NCBI RefSeq assembly: GCF_030161875.1
Contig: NZ_BSVA01000001.1
Location: 248,001 to 312,000, forward strand
Reading direction: 5' to 3'
Source: Homoserinibacter gongjuensis
Lineage (GTDB): Bacteria; Actinomycetota; Actinomycetes; Actinomycetales; Microbacteriaceae
DNA: 64,000 bases
The translations under genes were made by a program, and so were the position numbers. The notes below the pieces were generated by a model. That model saw only the letters and a list, made by a program, of their open reading frames with translations, was not told the origin of the DNA and searched no databases. Shown piece by piece: positions 1-8,227 of this stretch; position 1 is the first letter of the stretch, and each line of letters starts with the position of its first letter.

Positions 1-1424
1 GCGTCGATGTTGTCGGTCGTGTCGCACGCCTGGTGGTAGCACGGGTCGTAGGGCTCACCGGCGGTGCCGCCGAAGATCGCGGCCTCCTCGTCGGTCTTGA
101 TGCCCTCGGCTCCCGTGAACAGGCCACCGGCCGGGATGCCGGCGTCGATGAACGCGAAGTAGTCGCTGCGTCCGTCGAAGGCGGTCGGCGCGGTCTCGAG
201 CCCCTGCGAGGCGAAGTAGTCCACGAAGGTCTTCTCGATCTCGGCCGAGCCCTCCGGCCCCGCCTCACCGAACGCGTCGCCGTCACCGTCGTAGACGAAA
301 CGCACGGGGTTCGGCGAACCCACCATGTCGAAGTTGAGGTTGAGCGCCGTGTTCGCGGCCCCCTCCTCGCTCAACTGCGAGACGTAGTAGTTCGACCCCT
401 GCAGGCCGTCCTCCTCGCCCGACCACCATGCGAACACGAGCTGATTCGCGGGCTTCGACTTCGTGACCGCGAGCTTGAGGGCCACGTCGAGGATCGTCGC
501 CGAGCCCGAGCCGTTGTCGTTGATGCCGGGCCCCGCGGGCACCGAGTCGAGGTGCGCACCGACGACGACCTGCTTCGTCGGGTCACCCTTGCGGCTCTTC
601 GCGATCAGGTTGAAGGTGTCGACCGTCACCTGGCTCGTCTCGAGCACGAGGCGCGCCGTCGGGTCGGCCGCGAGCGCGAACGACTCCCCGAGCTCGAAGC
701 TCGTGCCGACCACGGGGAGGCCGACACCGAGCTCGCCGAGCGTGCCGAAGAGCACACCGAATCGGTCATCTCCCGGAACGTCGTTGCCCTGGTTGAACAC
801 GATGACCGCGGATGCGCCCGCGGCTTCGGCGTTCGTCGCCTTGACCGCGAAGTCGCAGCTGCCACGCTGGATGAGGGCGATGTCGCCTGCCGGGAAGTCG
901 GCAAAGTCCTCCGCCTCGCAACCCGAGGTGGAGGCACGATCGCCGTCGAGGTTGATGTCGACCGGCGTCACCGCGGCGCTCTCGACGGCACCCTCGCCCG
1001 AGTAGTCCATCGGATAGAAGTCGTCTTCGAGCACGTAGTCGGCCGGGGTCGGGGTGAGTTGCGAGAACTCGGCGCGGTCGATGTTGACCTTCTCGTAGCT
1101 GAACGGCTGCCGCTCGGTCTGATAGCCGGCGAGCTTCATGAGCTTCTCGATGTAGGCGGCCGACTTCTCATGTCCGGGCGTTCCCGCGGCGCGCGTGCCG
1201 CCATTGGCATCCGCGATCCGCTGGAGCGCGTTCAGATGGAACTGGATCGATTTCGCGTTGACGGCCTTGCGCAGCGTGGCCGAGCTGTTGCGATCGCCTC
1301 CGTTGTGCCCGCCACCGTGGCCGGGCCATCCGCCCGCGGTGGCTGGCGCTGCGAACCCGACGGTGAGGATCGCCCCCGTCAGGATTCCCGTGGCCGCCAG
1401 GATGCGGCCCTTCCGTGTTCTCAC
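1..1424 (-). CDS. Secreted M28-family zinc aminopeptidase (3' end outside window)
   Basis: At least 475 residues, running off the left edge. The GTG start at 1424 follows a GGGGAA ribosome site and opens a signal peptide (charged VRTRKGR, then a hydrophobic stretch ending near FAAPATA), so the enzyme is exported. A protease-associated domain (about residues 140-260, with GDIALIQRGSCDFAVK) precedes the M28 catalytic domain. Zinc-site motifs are readable: GAHLDSVPAGPGINDNGSG (His and shared Asp) and WWSGEEDGLQGS (catalytic Glu pair). Near the edge, FTGAEGIKTDEE and PYDPCYHQACDTTDNI match the Streptomyces griseus aminopeptidase group. Inferred role: release of N-terminal amino acids from extracellular peptides. 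It is the only gene here that clearly belongs to extracellular protein digestion. Confidence 0.88.
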   Translation of the reverse strand, partial: MRTRKGRILAATGILTGAILTVGFAAPATAGGWPGHGGGHNGGDRNSSATLRKAVNAKSIQFHLNALQRIADANGGTRAAGTPGHEKSAAYIEKLMKLAGYQTERQPFSYEKVNIDRAEFSQLTPTPADYVLEDDFYPMDYSGEGAVESAAVTPVDINLDGDRASTSGCEAEDFADFPAGDIALIQRGSCDFAVKATNAEAAGASAVIVFNQGNDVPGDDRFGVLFGTLGELGVGLPVVGTSFELGESFALAADPTARLVLETSQVTVDTFNLIAKSRKGDPTKQVVVGAHLDSVPAGPGINDNGSGSATILDVALKLAVTKSKPANQLVFAWWSGEEDGLQGSNYYVSQLSEEGAANTALNLNFDMVGSPNPVRFVYDGDGDAFGEAGPEGSAEIEKTFVDYFASQGLETAPTAFDGRSDYFAFIDAGIPAGGLFTGAEGIKTDEEAAIFGGTAGEPYDPCYHQACDTTDNID

Positions 1425-1545
1425 GTGTTCCCCTTTCCACGTCGCCGCCCGCGGTTCGGACGGCACGGTCTAGGGAAACGTACCCCCATCCGGGGGTAGA
1501 CAGATGAGAAAGTCCTCACGTGAGCGGATGCGGGGGCTCCGCAGG

Positions 1546-1923
1546 TCAGGCGCCGGTCGCCTTCCGGGCGCGAGCGCGCTCGGCGTGCAGCCACTCGGGC
1601 GGGTTCGCGATGAGGGCCTGGATCTCGGCGGTCGTCATGGCATCCGACACACCCGCCCGCGCGAACGCCGAGTTGGTGACGCCGAGCCGGTGGGCGACCT
1701 CCGAGCGCGGATGCGGCCCCTCGGTGCGCAGGGTGCGCAGCCACTCCGGCGGGTCGGCCTGCAGCGCTGCGAGTTCATCGCGGGAATGCTGCGCCTGCTG
1801 GAACTCGGCGGGAGCCGCCGGCAGGTAGATGCCGAGTTTCTTGGCGGCGTTCTGCGCCGAGAGGTACTGGGGCTTCGGAGGCTTGGGCTGCTGGCGGCGA
1901 TCCTCGCGCGGCGCGTCGGTCAT
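1546..1923 (-). CDS. DUF5997 family protein
   Basis: A 125-residue cytosolic protein with no signal or membrane segment. It matches my memory of the actinobacterial DUF5997 family: AAKKLGIYLPAAPAEFQ near the start, then two related segments ending in DPPEWL and NPPEWL. Function is unknown. Its ATG (1923) lies only 17 bp from the divergent GTG start of the neighbouring LysR-effector-domain gene, so the two must share an overlapping promoter region or have leaderless transcripts. That tight divergent pairing suggests a common job. Family assignment is fairly sure; function is not. Confidence 0.75.
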   Translation of the reverse strand: MTDAPREDRRQQPKPPKPQYLSAQNAAKKLGIYLPAAPAEFQQAQHSRDELAALQADPPEWLRTLRTEGPHPRSEVAHRLGVTNSAFARAGVSDAMTTAEIQALIANPPEWLHAERARARKATGA

Positions 1924-1940
1924 GCTCCGAGGGTAGCCTC

Positions 1941-2477
1941 GTGCAGGTGACCGCCCCCTTCGTCGTCGCCTTCGTGCCCGGCGTCACCCCCGGCAAGTGG
2001 GAGCGCATCTGGCGCGAGCGGATGCCGCGGTCGCCCCTTGAGCTGCGCGCACTGCCCCCGGATGGCGCCCTCGCATCCGTGCACGCGAGCGAGGCGCACA
2101 TGGCGTTCGTGCGCGACGTGACGGCCGACGACGCGCTGCACGTCATTCCCCTCTACCGCGAGCGCGCGGTGGTCGTCGCCCCGAAGGACCACCCGGTGGC
2201 CGCGTTCGACGAGCTCACCCTCGCCGACCTCGCCAGCGAGACGCTGCTCCCGGGTCAGGGCACCGGCACCGTCGAGCTCGTCGCCGCGGGCGTCGGGCTC
2301 GCGCTCATGCCGATGTCGGTCGCGCGCGCCCATTCCCGACGGGATGTCGTCGCCCGCCCGGTGAGCGACGCCCCCGACACGGGCATCGGGCTGGCCTGGC
2401 TGCGCACGGCCGACGACCCCCGCGTCGACACCTTCATCGGCATCGTGCGCGGCCGCACCCCCAACTCGAGCCGCTGA
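1941..2477 (+). CDS. Stand-alone LysR-type substrate-binding domain protein
   Basis: A 178-residue protein that resembles only the effector-binding half of LysR regulators. There is no N-terminal winged helix: the chain opens directly with PFVVAFVPGVTPGKWERIW, the usual first beta strand of the periplasmic-binding-like fold. Later segments (VVVAPKDHPVAAFDELTLAD, GVGLALMPMS) are typical of the second lobe. It therefore cannot bind DNA in the usual LysR way. It is divergent from the DUF5997 gene, 17 bp away; I infer a small-molecule sensor working with that protein. GTG was chosen as start because it is the first in-frame start after the divergent gene. Confidence 0.7.
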   Translation: MQVTAPFVVAFVPGVTPGKWERIWRERMPRSPLELRALPPDGALASVHASEAHMAFVRDVTADDALHVIPLYRERAVVVAPKDHPVAAFDELTLADLASETLLPGQGTGTVELVAAGVGLALMPMSVARAHSRRDVVARPVSDAPDTGIGLAWLRTADDPRVDTFIGIVRGRTPNSSR

Positions 2478-2498
2478 CCCTGCTGTTCCTCTGTTCTG

Positions 2499-2816
2499 CC
2501 AAACGCTGTAGCGGTTGACCAGGCGCGCCAGTAGTTGCTGCAGCGCGACGTCAAGAGGTGTAGCGCGGAGAGGCGGGTGCCCCCGCGACGAACCGGCTGC
2601 TCGCCCCGCGAAGAGCCGCATCGGTCGGTCGCGAAGCACCGCCGGATCGCCCCGCGAGCCGCTCACGACCCCGGGCCGCGCTTCGCGTGCGGATGCCGCA
2701 TCCGCCGACGCGGGTCCGCATCCGTCTCGCGCGCCACCGTTCGGCATCGCGCGCCACCGTTCGGCATCGCGCGCCAGCAACTCCTGGCGCCCGGCGCCGA
2801 CCGCTACAGCGTTTGG
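2499..2816. repeat. Long imperfect inverted repeat filling a gene-free stretch
   Basis: The 364-bp gap between 2477 and the araA stop holds no convincing gene. Its ends are inverted copies of each other: 2499-2540 against 2775-2816, with a perfect outer core of 17 bp (CCAAACGCTGTAGCGGT) and good matches through GTTGCTG. Weaker complementarity continues inward to about 2570 and 2745. The two arms read outward as similar peptides (NRYSVW and DRYSVW). No transposase is present, so it could be a non-autonomous element, a folded RNA or a decayed pair of insertions. Confidence 0.75.
2731..2770. repeat. Exact 20-bp tandem duplication inside the inverted repeat
   Basis: The unit GCGCCACCGTTCGGCATCGC occurs twice head to tail without a mismatch, directly inside the right arm of the 2499-2816 inverted repeat. 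The exact identity suggests recent slippage or replication across the hairpin. Confidence 0.9.
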
Positions 2817-2841
2817 AATCGGGAACGAGAGCCGAAGAGGG

Positions 2842-4362
2842 TCAGAGCCCCTGCGCGAGGCGGAAGTAGGCGGCGTTCGCGCGCACCTGGTCCTCGAAGG
2901 AGCGCACGGTCGTCGCCTCGTCGATCACGAGCAGCTCGACGCCCGCGATGCGTGCGAAGTCCTCCCACGCCTCGATGCCCACCTGAGTGGTCATCACGGT
3001 GTGGTGCGCGGCGCCCGCGATGAGCCACGAGGTCGCGCTCGTGCGGAAGTCGGGCGCCGGCTTCCAGACGGCGCGCCCGACCGGCAGCTTCGGCAGCGCA
3101 GCAGGCGGCTCGACGTTCGTCACGGCGTTCGCCACGAGGCGGAACCGCTCGCGCTGGTCGCTCAGCGCGACCACGACGGCCGGCCCGGCATCCGCCGTGA
3201 ACACCAGACGCACCGGGTCGTCCTTGCCGCCGATGCCGAGCGGGTGGATCTCGAGGCTCGCCTTCTTCGACGACAGCGACGGCGCCACCTCGAGCATGTG
3301 CGCGCCGAGGATCAGCTCCGCGCCCGGCGTCATGTCGTAGGTGTAGTCCTCCATGAGGCTCGCGCCGCCCGGCAGCCCCGCCCCCATGACGGCGGCGATG
3401 CGCACGAGCACGGCGGTCTTCCAGTCGCCCTCCGCGCCGAAGCCGTAGCCGTCGGCCATCAGGCGCTGCACGGCGAGGCCCGGCAGCTGCTTCAGGCCCC
3501 CGAGGTCCTCGAACGAGTCGGTGAAGGCGCTCGCCCCCAGCTCCTCGAGGATCGAGCGCAGCCCCAGCTCGGTCGCGGCCCCGTAGCGCAGCGACTCATG
3601 GCGCGCGCCGTCCGGCCGCAGCTCCGGCACGACGTCGTACTCGGCGAGGTACACCTCGACGAGCGCGTCGATGTCGGCATCCGTCTGCGCATCGACGCGC
3701 GCGACGAGCTCGTTGATGCCCCAGGTATTGACGCTCACGCCCAGGCGGATCTCGGCCTCGGTCTTGTCGCCCTCGGTCACCGCGACGTTACGCATGTTGT
3801 CGCCGAAACGCGCGACCCGCATCCCCTGCGACGCCTTCCAGCCGGATGCCGCGCGCGTCCAGGTGCCGATCTCGGCGGTGACCGCGGCGTCGGAGGCGTG
3901 CCCCACGACGGTCTTCCGCGGCACCGACATGCGGCTCAGGATGTAGCCGTGCTCGCGGTCGCCGTGCGCGGCCTGGTTGAGGTTCATGAAGTCGAAGTCG
4001 ATCTCGCTCCACGGGAGCGCGACGTTCGCCTGCGTGTGGAAGTGCAGCAGCGGCTTCTGCAACGCGTCGAATCCGTGGATCCACATCTTCGACGGGCTGA
4101 AGGTGTGCATCCAGGTGATCACGCCGACCACGTCGTCATCCGAGTTCGCGTCGATCATGGCGCGGCGGATGGCATCCGAGCTCTTCAGCACGGGCTTCCA
4201 CTCGATCGTGACGGGGATGTCGGATGCGGCCTGCAACTGCTCCACGACGCCGCGCGACTGCTCGGCCACCTGGCGCAGCGTCTCCTCCCCGTAGAGGTCC
4301 TGGCTGCCGGTGAGGAACCAGACGACGTTCTTCGTGAGGTCGGGGATGATGCTGCGGCTCAC
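2842..4362 (-). CDS. araA: L-arabinose isomerase
   Basis: A 506-residue enzyme converting L-arabinose to L-ribulose, the first step of the isomerase pathway; the E. coli protein has 500 residues. Family signatures are readable: [17 protein letters not shown] at the N-terminus and the metal-site segments [26 protein letters not shown] and GAAHHTV, which carry the two conserved Glu and two conserved His. The GTG start at 4362 overlaps the araD stop by four bases (GTGA), so translation is probably coupled. It is the last gene of araB-araD-araA, the same order as in Corynebacterium. It requires Mn2+ in known homologues. Confidence 0.96.
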   Translation of the reverse strand: MSRSIIPDLTKNVVWFLTGSQDLYGEETLRQVAEQSRGVVEQLQAASDIPVTIEWKPVLKSSDAIRRAMIDANSDDDVVGVITWMHTFSPSKMWIHGFDALQKPLLHFHTQANVALPWSEIDFDFMNLNQAAHGDREHGYILSRMSVPRKTVVGHASDAAVTAEIGTWTRAASGWKASQGMRVARFGDNMRNVAVTEGDKTEAEIRLGVSVNTWGINELVARVDAQTDADIDALVEVYLAEYDVVPELRPDGARHESLRYGAATELGLRSILEELGASAFTDSFEDLGGLKQLPGLAVQRLMADGYGFGAEGDWKTAVLVRIAAVMGAGLPGGASLMEDYTYDMTPGAELILGAHMLEVAPSLSSKKASLEIHPLGIGGKDDPVRLVFTADAGPAVVVALSDQRERFRLVANAVTNVEPPAALPKLPVGRAVWKPAPDFRTSATSWLIAGAAHHTVMTTQVGIEAWEDFARIAGVELLVIDEATTVRSFEDQVRANAAYFRLAQGL

Positions 4363-5072
4363 TGGAGTTCTCCCTGGGGCTTCTGGCCATAGACGTTCTG
4401 ATAGCGGTCGAAGAGGGCGTCGATCTTGTCCTGCGGGATGGGGATGAGTTCCCCGCCCTGCCGTGCGATATGGATCGTGCGGGCCACGTCCTCGCACATC
4501 ACCGCCGCCTTCACGGCGTCTTTCGCATCCCGGCCGATCGTGAACACGCCGTGGTTCTGCATGAGCACGGCGCGGGAGCGGTGCCCGTCGAGGGTCGCGA
4601 CGATGCCGCGGCCGATCGAGTCGTCGCCGATGATCGCGAACGGGCCCACCGGGATCTCCCCGCCGAACTCGTCGGCCATGCCCGTGATGACGCACGGGAT
4701 CGCCTCGCCGCGCGCCGCCCAGGCGGTCGCGTAGGTGGAGTGGGTGTGCACGACGCCGCCGATGTGGGGCATATTCCGGTAGACGTATGCGTGGGCCGCG
4801 GTGTCGCTCGAGGGGCTGCGCTCCGAGCCCGGGCTTCCGGGCACGACGTTGCCGTCGAGGTCGCACAGGATCATGTTGTCGGGCGCGAGCTCGTCGTAGG
4901 AGACGCCGCTCGGCTTGATCACGAACAGTTCGGCGCCGGGCACGCGACCCGAGATGTTGCCGCCGGTCCAGATCACGAGCCCGTAGCGGGTGAGCTCGGC
5001 ATGCAGCCGGGCCACCTCCTCGCGCGTGCGCTGGATCGCCGTGTTCACCTCGGCGCCCTGCTCAGTGCTCAT
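4359..5072 (-). CDS. araD: L-ribulose-5-phosphate 4-epimerase
   Basis: A 237-residue class II aldolase/epimerase (E. coli AraD 231) that makes D-xylulose 5-phosphate from L-ribulose 5-phosphate. Visible signatures: TGGNISGR (phosphate binding), [13 protein letters not shown] (the zinc His pair) and [10 protein letters not shown] (third His). The ATG at 5072 overlaps the araB stop as ATGA, and the end overlaps the araA start, so it sits in the middle of a tightly coupled three-gene operon. Reading frame intact. Confidence 0.96.
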   Translation of the reverse strand: MSTEQGAEVNTAIQRTREEVARLHAELTRYGLVIWTGGNISGRVPGAELFVIKPSGVSYDELAPDNMILCDLDGNVVPGSPGSERSPSSDTAAHAYVYRNMPHIGGVVHTHSTYATAWAARGEAIPCVITGMADEFGGEIPVGPFAIIGDDSIGRGIVATLDGHRSRAVLMQNHGVFTIGRDAKDAVKAAVMCEDVARTIHIARQGGELIPIPQDKIDALFDRYQNVYGQKPQGELQ

Positions 5073-6676
5073 GAGCCGGCCTCCTCGGTGCCAGCAGTGT
5101 CGGTGCCCGCGATGTCGGTGAGCGCCGCGATGGCCGCCCGCTCCACCGCGAGGCCCGCCTCCCAGCGCTCGAGGTAGCCCGCGTAGCCGGCGATGTCGGA
5201 TGCCGTCGGCGCGATGGTCGTGACCGGTGCGGCCGCGAACACCGTGGCATCCAGCCAGTCGGGAAGCGCGCGCGTCTCGCCCTCGGCGACCGCACGACGG
5301 TAGGAGGCGAGCAGCGCGATGCCCCACGCTCCGCCCTCGCTCGCGCTCTCCCCGACCGCGACCGGGGTCGCCAGGGCGGCCGCGAGGGCGCGCTGGGCGA
5401 CACCGCCGGTGCGGAAGAGTCCGCCGTGGGCGACCACGGCATCCACAGCCACCTGCTGCGCGGCGAGTTCCCGCATGCCGATCGCGAGCGCCGCGAACAC
5501 CGAGAACAGCTGGGCGCGCGCGAAGCCGGCGAGGCTGAGCCGCGAGCCGGGCGTGCGCACGATGAGCGGCCGGCCCTCGTCGGTGCCGACGATCGGCTCG
5601 CCCGAGAGCAGGTTGTACGCGAGCAGGCCGTTCTCGACCGCGTCGGGTTCGAGCGCGCCGCCGAGCACGGCCGCGAACACCTCGTCGGAGCTCGGTCTCG
5701 CGCCGATCGCCGCGGCGAACTCGGCGAAGACGCCGACCCAGGCACCGAGTTCGCTCGAGCCGTTGTTGCAGTGCACCATCGCGACGGGACTGCCGTCGGG
5801 CGTGGTGACGACGTCGATGTCGGGGCTCGGGGTCGGGAGCGCGCCCTCGAGCACGACCATCGCGAAGATGCTCGTGCCCGCCGACACGTTGGCGGTGCGC
5901 GCGCGCACGGCGTTCGTCGCGACCATGCCGGTGCCGGCGTCACCCTCGGGCGGCGCGAACGGGATGCCCGGCTGCAGCGTGCCGCTGGGGTCGAGCAGTG
6001 CGGCGCCCGCCGCCGTGAGCGTTCCGGCATCCGCGCCCGCGGTGAGCACAGGAGGCAGCAACTCGAGCAGGTCGTATTCGGCCCCCGCCGCGGCCAGTCG
6101 CTCCTGCGCGAGGTCGATCAGGCGGGTGTCGTAGTCGCCCGTCGCGGGGTCGATCGGGAACATCCCGGATGCGTCGCCCACGCCCAGACAGTCGCGCCCG
6201 GTGAGCAGACGGTGCACGTAGCCGGCGAGTGTCGTGATGCGTGCGATGAGCGGCACGTGCGGCTCGTCGTCGAGTACGGCCTGGTGCAGGTGGGCGATCG
6301 ACCAGCGCAGCGGGATGTTGACTCCGAGCGCGTCGGAGAGCTCGGTCGCGGCGGCCGCGGTGCTCGTGTTGCGCCAGGTGCGGAAGGGAACGAGCAGCTC
6401 GTCGTCGGCGTCGAAGGCGAGATAGCCGTGCATCATCGCCGAGACGCCGATCGCCCCGAAGCTGCTCGGGGGCGCGCCGAGCTCGGCGACGAGGTTCGCG
6501 TAGGCGGCGCGCAGGCCCGCGTGAACTGCCTCGAGCGAGTAGGTCCAGCGGCCGTCTTCGAGCTGGTTCTCCCAGCTGTGCGAGCCGGTGGCGAGCGTGC
6601 GGCCGTCGGCGTCGATGAGGCACGCCTTGATGCGGGTCGATCCGAGTTCGATGCCGAGAGACGTCGTCTCACTCAT
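5069..6676 (-). CDS. araB: FGGY-family sugar kinase, probable L-ribulokinase
   Basis: A 535-residue cytosolic kinase. The N-terminal FGGY domain starts LGIELGSTRIKACLID (ATP phosphate loop) and the C-terminal domain holds AHGGLFRTGGVAQRA. Its overall look is closer to the xylulokinase-like branch than to classical E. coli AraB (566 residues), so databases may call it xylulokinase. Being first in an operon with araD and araA, L-ribulose phosphorylation is the sensible role. The ATG at 6676 was chosen because the protein aligns from SLGIELGSTR; a divergent LacI regulator and a candidate operator lie upstream. Confidence 0.85.
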   Translation of the reverse strand: MSETTSLGIELGSTRIKACLIDADGRTLATGSHSWENQLEDGRWTYSLEAVHAGLRAAYANLVAELGAPPSSFGAIGVSAMMHGYLAFDADDELLVPFRTWRNTSTAAAATELSDALGVNIPLRWSIAHLHQAVLDDEPHVPLIARITTLAGYVHRLLTGRDCLGVGDASGMFPIDPATGDYDTRLIDLAQERLAAAGAEYDLLELLPPVLTAGADAGTLTAAGAALLDPSGTLQPGIPFAPPEGDAGTGMVATNAVRARTANVSAGTSIFAMVVLEGALPTPSPDIDVVTTPDGSPVAMVHCNNGSSELGAWVGVFAEFAAAIGARPSSDEVFAAVLGGALEPDAVENGLLAYNLLSGEPIVGTDEGRPLIVRTPGSRLSLAGFARAQLFSVFAALAIGMRELAAQQVAVDAVVAHGGLFRTGGVAQRALAAALATPVAVGESASEGGAWGIALLASYRRAVAEGETRALPDWLDATVFAAAPVTTIAPTASDIAGYAGYLERWEAGLAVERAAIAALTDIAGTDTAGTEEAGS

Positions 6677-6714
6677 GCGTCGCGGCCTCCTCGCCGGTCG
6701 GGGCTGTGCTCGAT

Positions 6715-6730
6715 GTTCACGTTAACGAAC
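6715..6730. promoter_or_regulatory. Candidate LacI-type operator upstream of araB
   Basis: GTTCACGTTAACGAAC lies 39 bp upstream of the araB start. Its core CGTTAACG is a perfect 8-bp palindrome with a central CG-flanked AT pair, and the outer GTTC/GAAC arms are complementary, though around a centre shifted by one base. The next gene upstream is a LacI regulator. Binding is inferred, not shown. Confidence 0.35.
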
Positions 6731-6808
6731 GACCCCGGTGGCGTCAACTCCGCGCCGGCGGGGCGCCGCCGGAGCGCCGCCGGGGCTGTCGCTCTCGCGC
6801 CCCGTTTG

Positions 6809-6897
6809 TGTCGAAAATGCAGGAGTCGTCAGGCACGACGCCCCCGCATCCGGGCGCCGCCGGGAGGACACGCCCGAGATCTCCTGCATTTTCGACA
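6809..6897. repeat. 89-bp palindromic element, copy 1 (intergenic)
   Basis: A left arm TGTCGAAAATGCAGGAG (6809-6825) and its exact reverse complement (6881-6897) flank a 55-bp spacer. It sits in the 257-bp gap between the araB start and the LacI stop. The same two arms at the same spacing occur at 16352-16440 and 39678-39766. There is no T-run, so it does not look like an intrinsic terminator. Confidence 0.92.
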
Positions 6898-6933
6898 ATG
6901 GGGAGTCGAGCAGGAGTCGGCGCATCCGCGGCA

Positions 6934-7953
6934 TCACGCACGCCGCGCAGGCGCCGTCGAGGCGCGCACGATGAGGCGCGGAGGGATGACGTCGGCAGTC
7001 GCCCCCGGCTCCCCCGCACCCTCCGCCTCGTCATCCCGGAGCCGCGCGAGCAGCACCTCGACGGCGCGGCGGCCGACGAGCTCGAAGTCCTGGTGCACCG
7101 TCGTGAGCGCCGGGCGAACGTAGGCGGCCTCCGGCACGTCGTCGAAGCCGACCACCGCGACCTCGCCGGGCACCGCGCGCCCGGCATCCGCGAGCGCCGC
7201 CATCAGCCCGATCGCCATCTGGTCGTTGGCGGCGACGACCGCGGTGGTCTGCGGCTCGAGACGCGCCGCCGCCGCGAAGCCGGATGCCGCACTCCAGTCG
7301 CCCGAGAGCGTCGCGCCCGCTGTCAGTCCGGCGCGCGCCATGGCATCCGCGAACCCCGTGCGCCGGGCTGTCGCCTCGAGATAGCGCTCGGGCCCCGCGA
7401 GATGCTGGATGCGCGTGTGCCCGAGTTCGAGCAGATGCTCCGTCGCGAGCCGGGCCCCCGCCGCCTGGTCAACGCCGATCCCGCCGGGGCGGTCGGGCGC
7501 CTGCAGCGTCACGAGCGGCACCCGGATGTCGAGGTCGCGGATCGCGCCGAAGACCGTCTCGTGCGGCGCGATCACGACGAGCGCCTCGACGGCCTGGTCG
7601 AGCAGGAACTCGAGGGCCGCGACGGTGGCGTCATGCTCCACCGCCGCGGCGGTCACGAGCGGGTGGTAGCCGTGCGCGCGGGCGGCCGATTCGACCGCGA
7701 GCACGCTCGAGGCCGGACCGTGCTGGGCCACCGCGGGCGAGAGCACGCCGATCGCGCGGGTGCGGCTGGTGACGAGAGCGCGCGCGGCGGGGTTGCGACG
7801 GTAGCCGAGCTGGGCGATCGCGGCGAGCACCCGATCACGCGTCTCGGGGCGGATCGAGGGGTAGTCGTTCAGCACGCGCGACACGGTGATGTGGCTCACC
7901 CCGGCGAGCGCGGCGACGTCGTGCATGCTCGGGTTCCGTCTCGCCTGCGCCAC
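6934..7953 (-). CDS. LacI-family regulator (pentose region)
   Basis: A 339-residue LacI protein: an N-terminal helix-turn-helix (SMHDVAALAGVSHITVSRVL), the hinge (NPAARALVTSRTRAIGVLSP) and a sugar-binding core ending GFDDVPEAAYVRPALTTVHQ. It lies between araBDA and a divergent sugar ABC operon, so I infer it controls one or both in response to a pentose. The GTG at 7953 gives MAQARRNPSMHDV; the ATG nine codons later, at the canonical MHDV, is an alternative. Frame intact. Confidence 0.9.
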   Translation of the reverse strand: MAQARRNPSMHDVAALAGVSHITVSRVLNDYPSIRPETRDRVLAAIAQLGYRRNPAARALVTSRTRAIGVLSPAVAQHGPASSVLAVESAARAHGYHPLVTAAAVEHDATVAALEFLLDQAVEALVVIAPHETVFGAIRDLDIRVPLVTLQAPDRPGGIGVDQAAGARLATEHLLELGHTRIQHLAGPERYLEATARRTGFADAMARAGLTAGATLSGDWSAASGFAAAARLEPQTTAVVAANDQMAIGLMAALADAGRAVPGEVAVVGFDDVPEAAYVRPALTTVHQDFELVGRRAVEVLLARLRDDEAEGAGEPGATADVIPPRLIVRASTAPARRA

Positions 7954-8227
7954 GGCGTCAGGGTAGCGCGGCGCACGGGGCCGCCATGCGGATTCCGGAT
8001 GTGAAGGCTCACGGGAACGCTCACACCGAGCGGGGCGCGCATCCCCGCTTTCCTCAGCGAATTCGCCGACGTTACCGAAACGTTACGCCCGAATGCTTGC
8101 GCTGATGAGAATTGTGAAGGCTAACATTTGGCCGACGGCTCGCCTCAGCGCGAGCGTCGCGCCAAGAGGCACCACCACCCGGGCACCCGGCACAGCTGCC
8201 GGCCCCCAGAACGAGGAGGTTCTGTAC
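7954..8227. promoter_or_regulatory. Divergent promoter region of the LacI gene and the sugar ABC operon
   Basis: 274 bp without a gene. It contains a direct repeat CGTTAC-N5-CGTTAC around 8070-8085 that could be regulator contacts, and an AT-richer stretch 8098-8130 with TTGCGC and TAACAT as a possible -35/-10 pair spaced a little wide. A clear ribosome site GAGGAGG ends about 10 bases before the ATG at 8228. No other structure is apparent to me. Confidence 0.4.

Noticed and set aside
2515-4392. A 625-codon open frame running through the inverted repeat and opposite araA
   Set aside because: Shadow of araA plus repeat DNA; no ribosome site and no recognisable domain.
6809-6897. The 89-bp palindrome as an intrinsic terminator for LacI
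   Set aside because: The LacI stop is at 6934 and the element does lie downstream, but the arms are 55 bp apart and no T-run follows; the same element lies inside a gene elsewhere.
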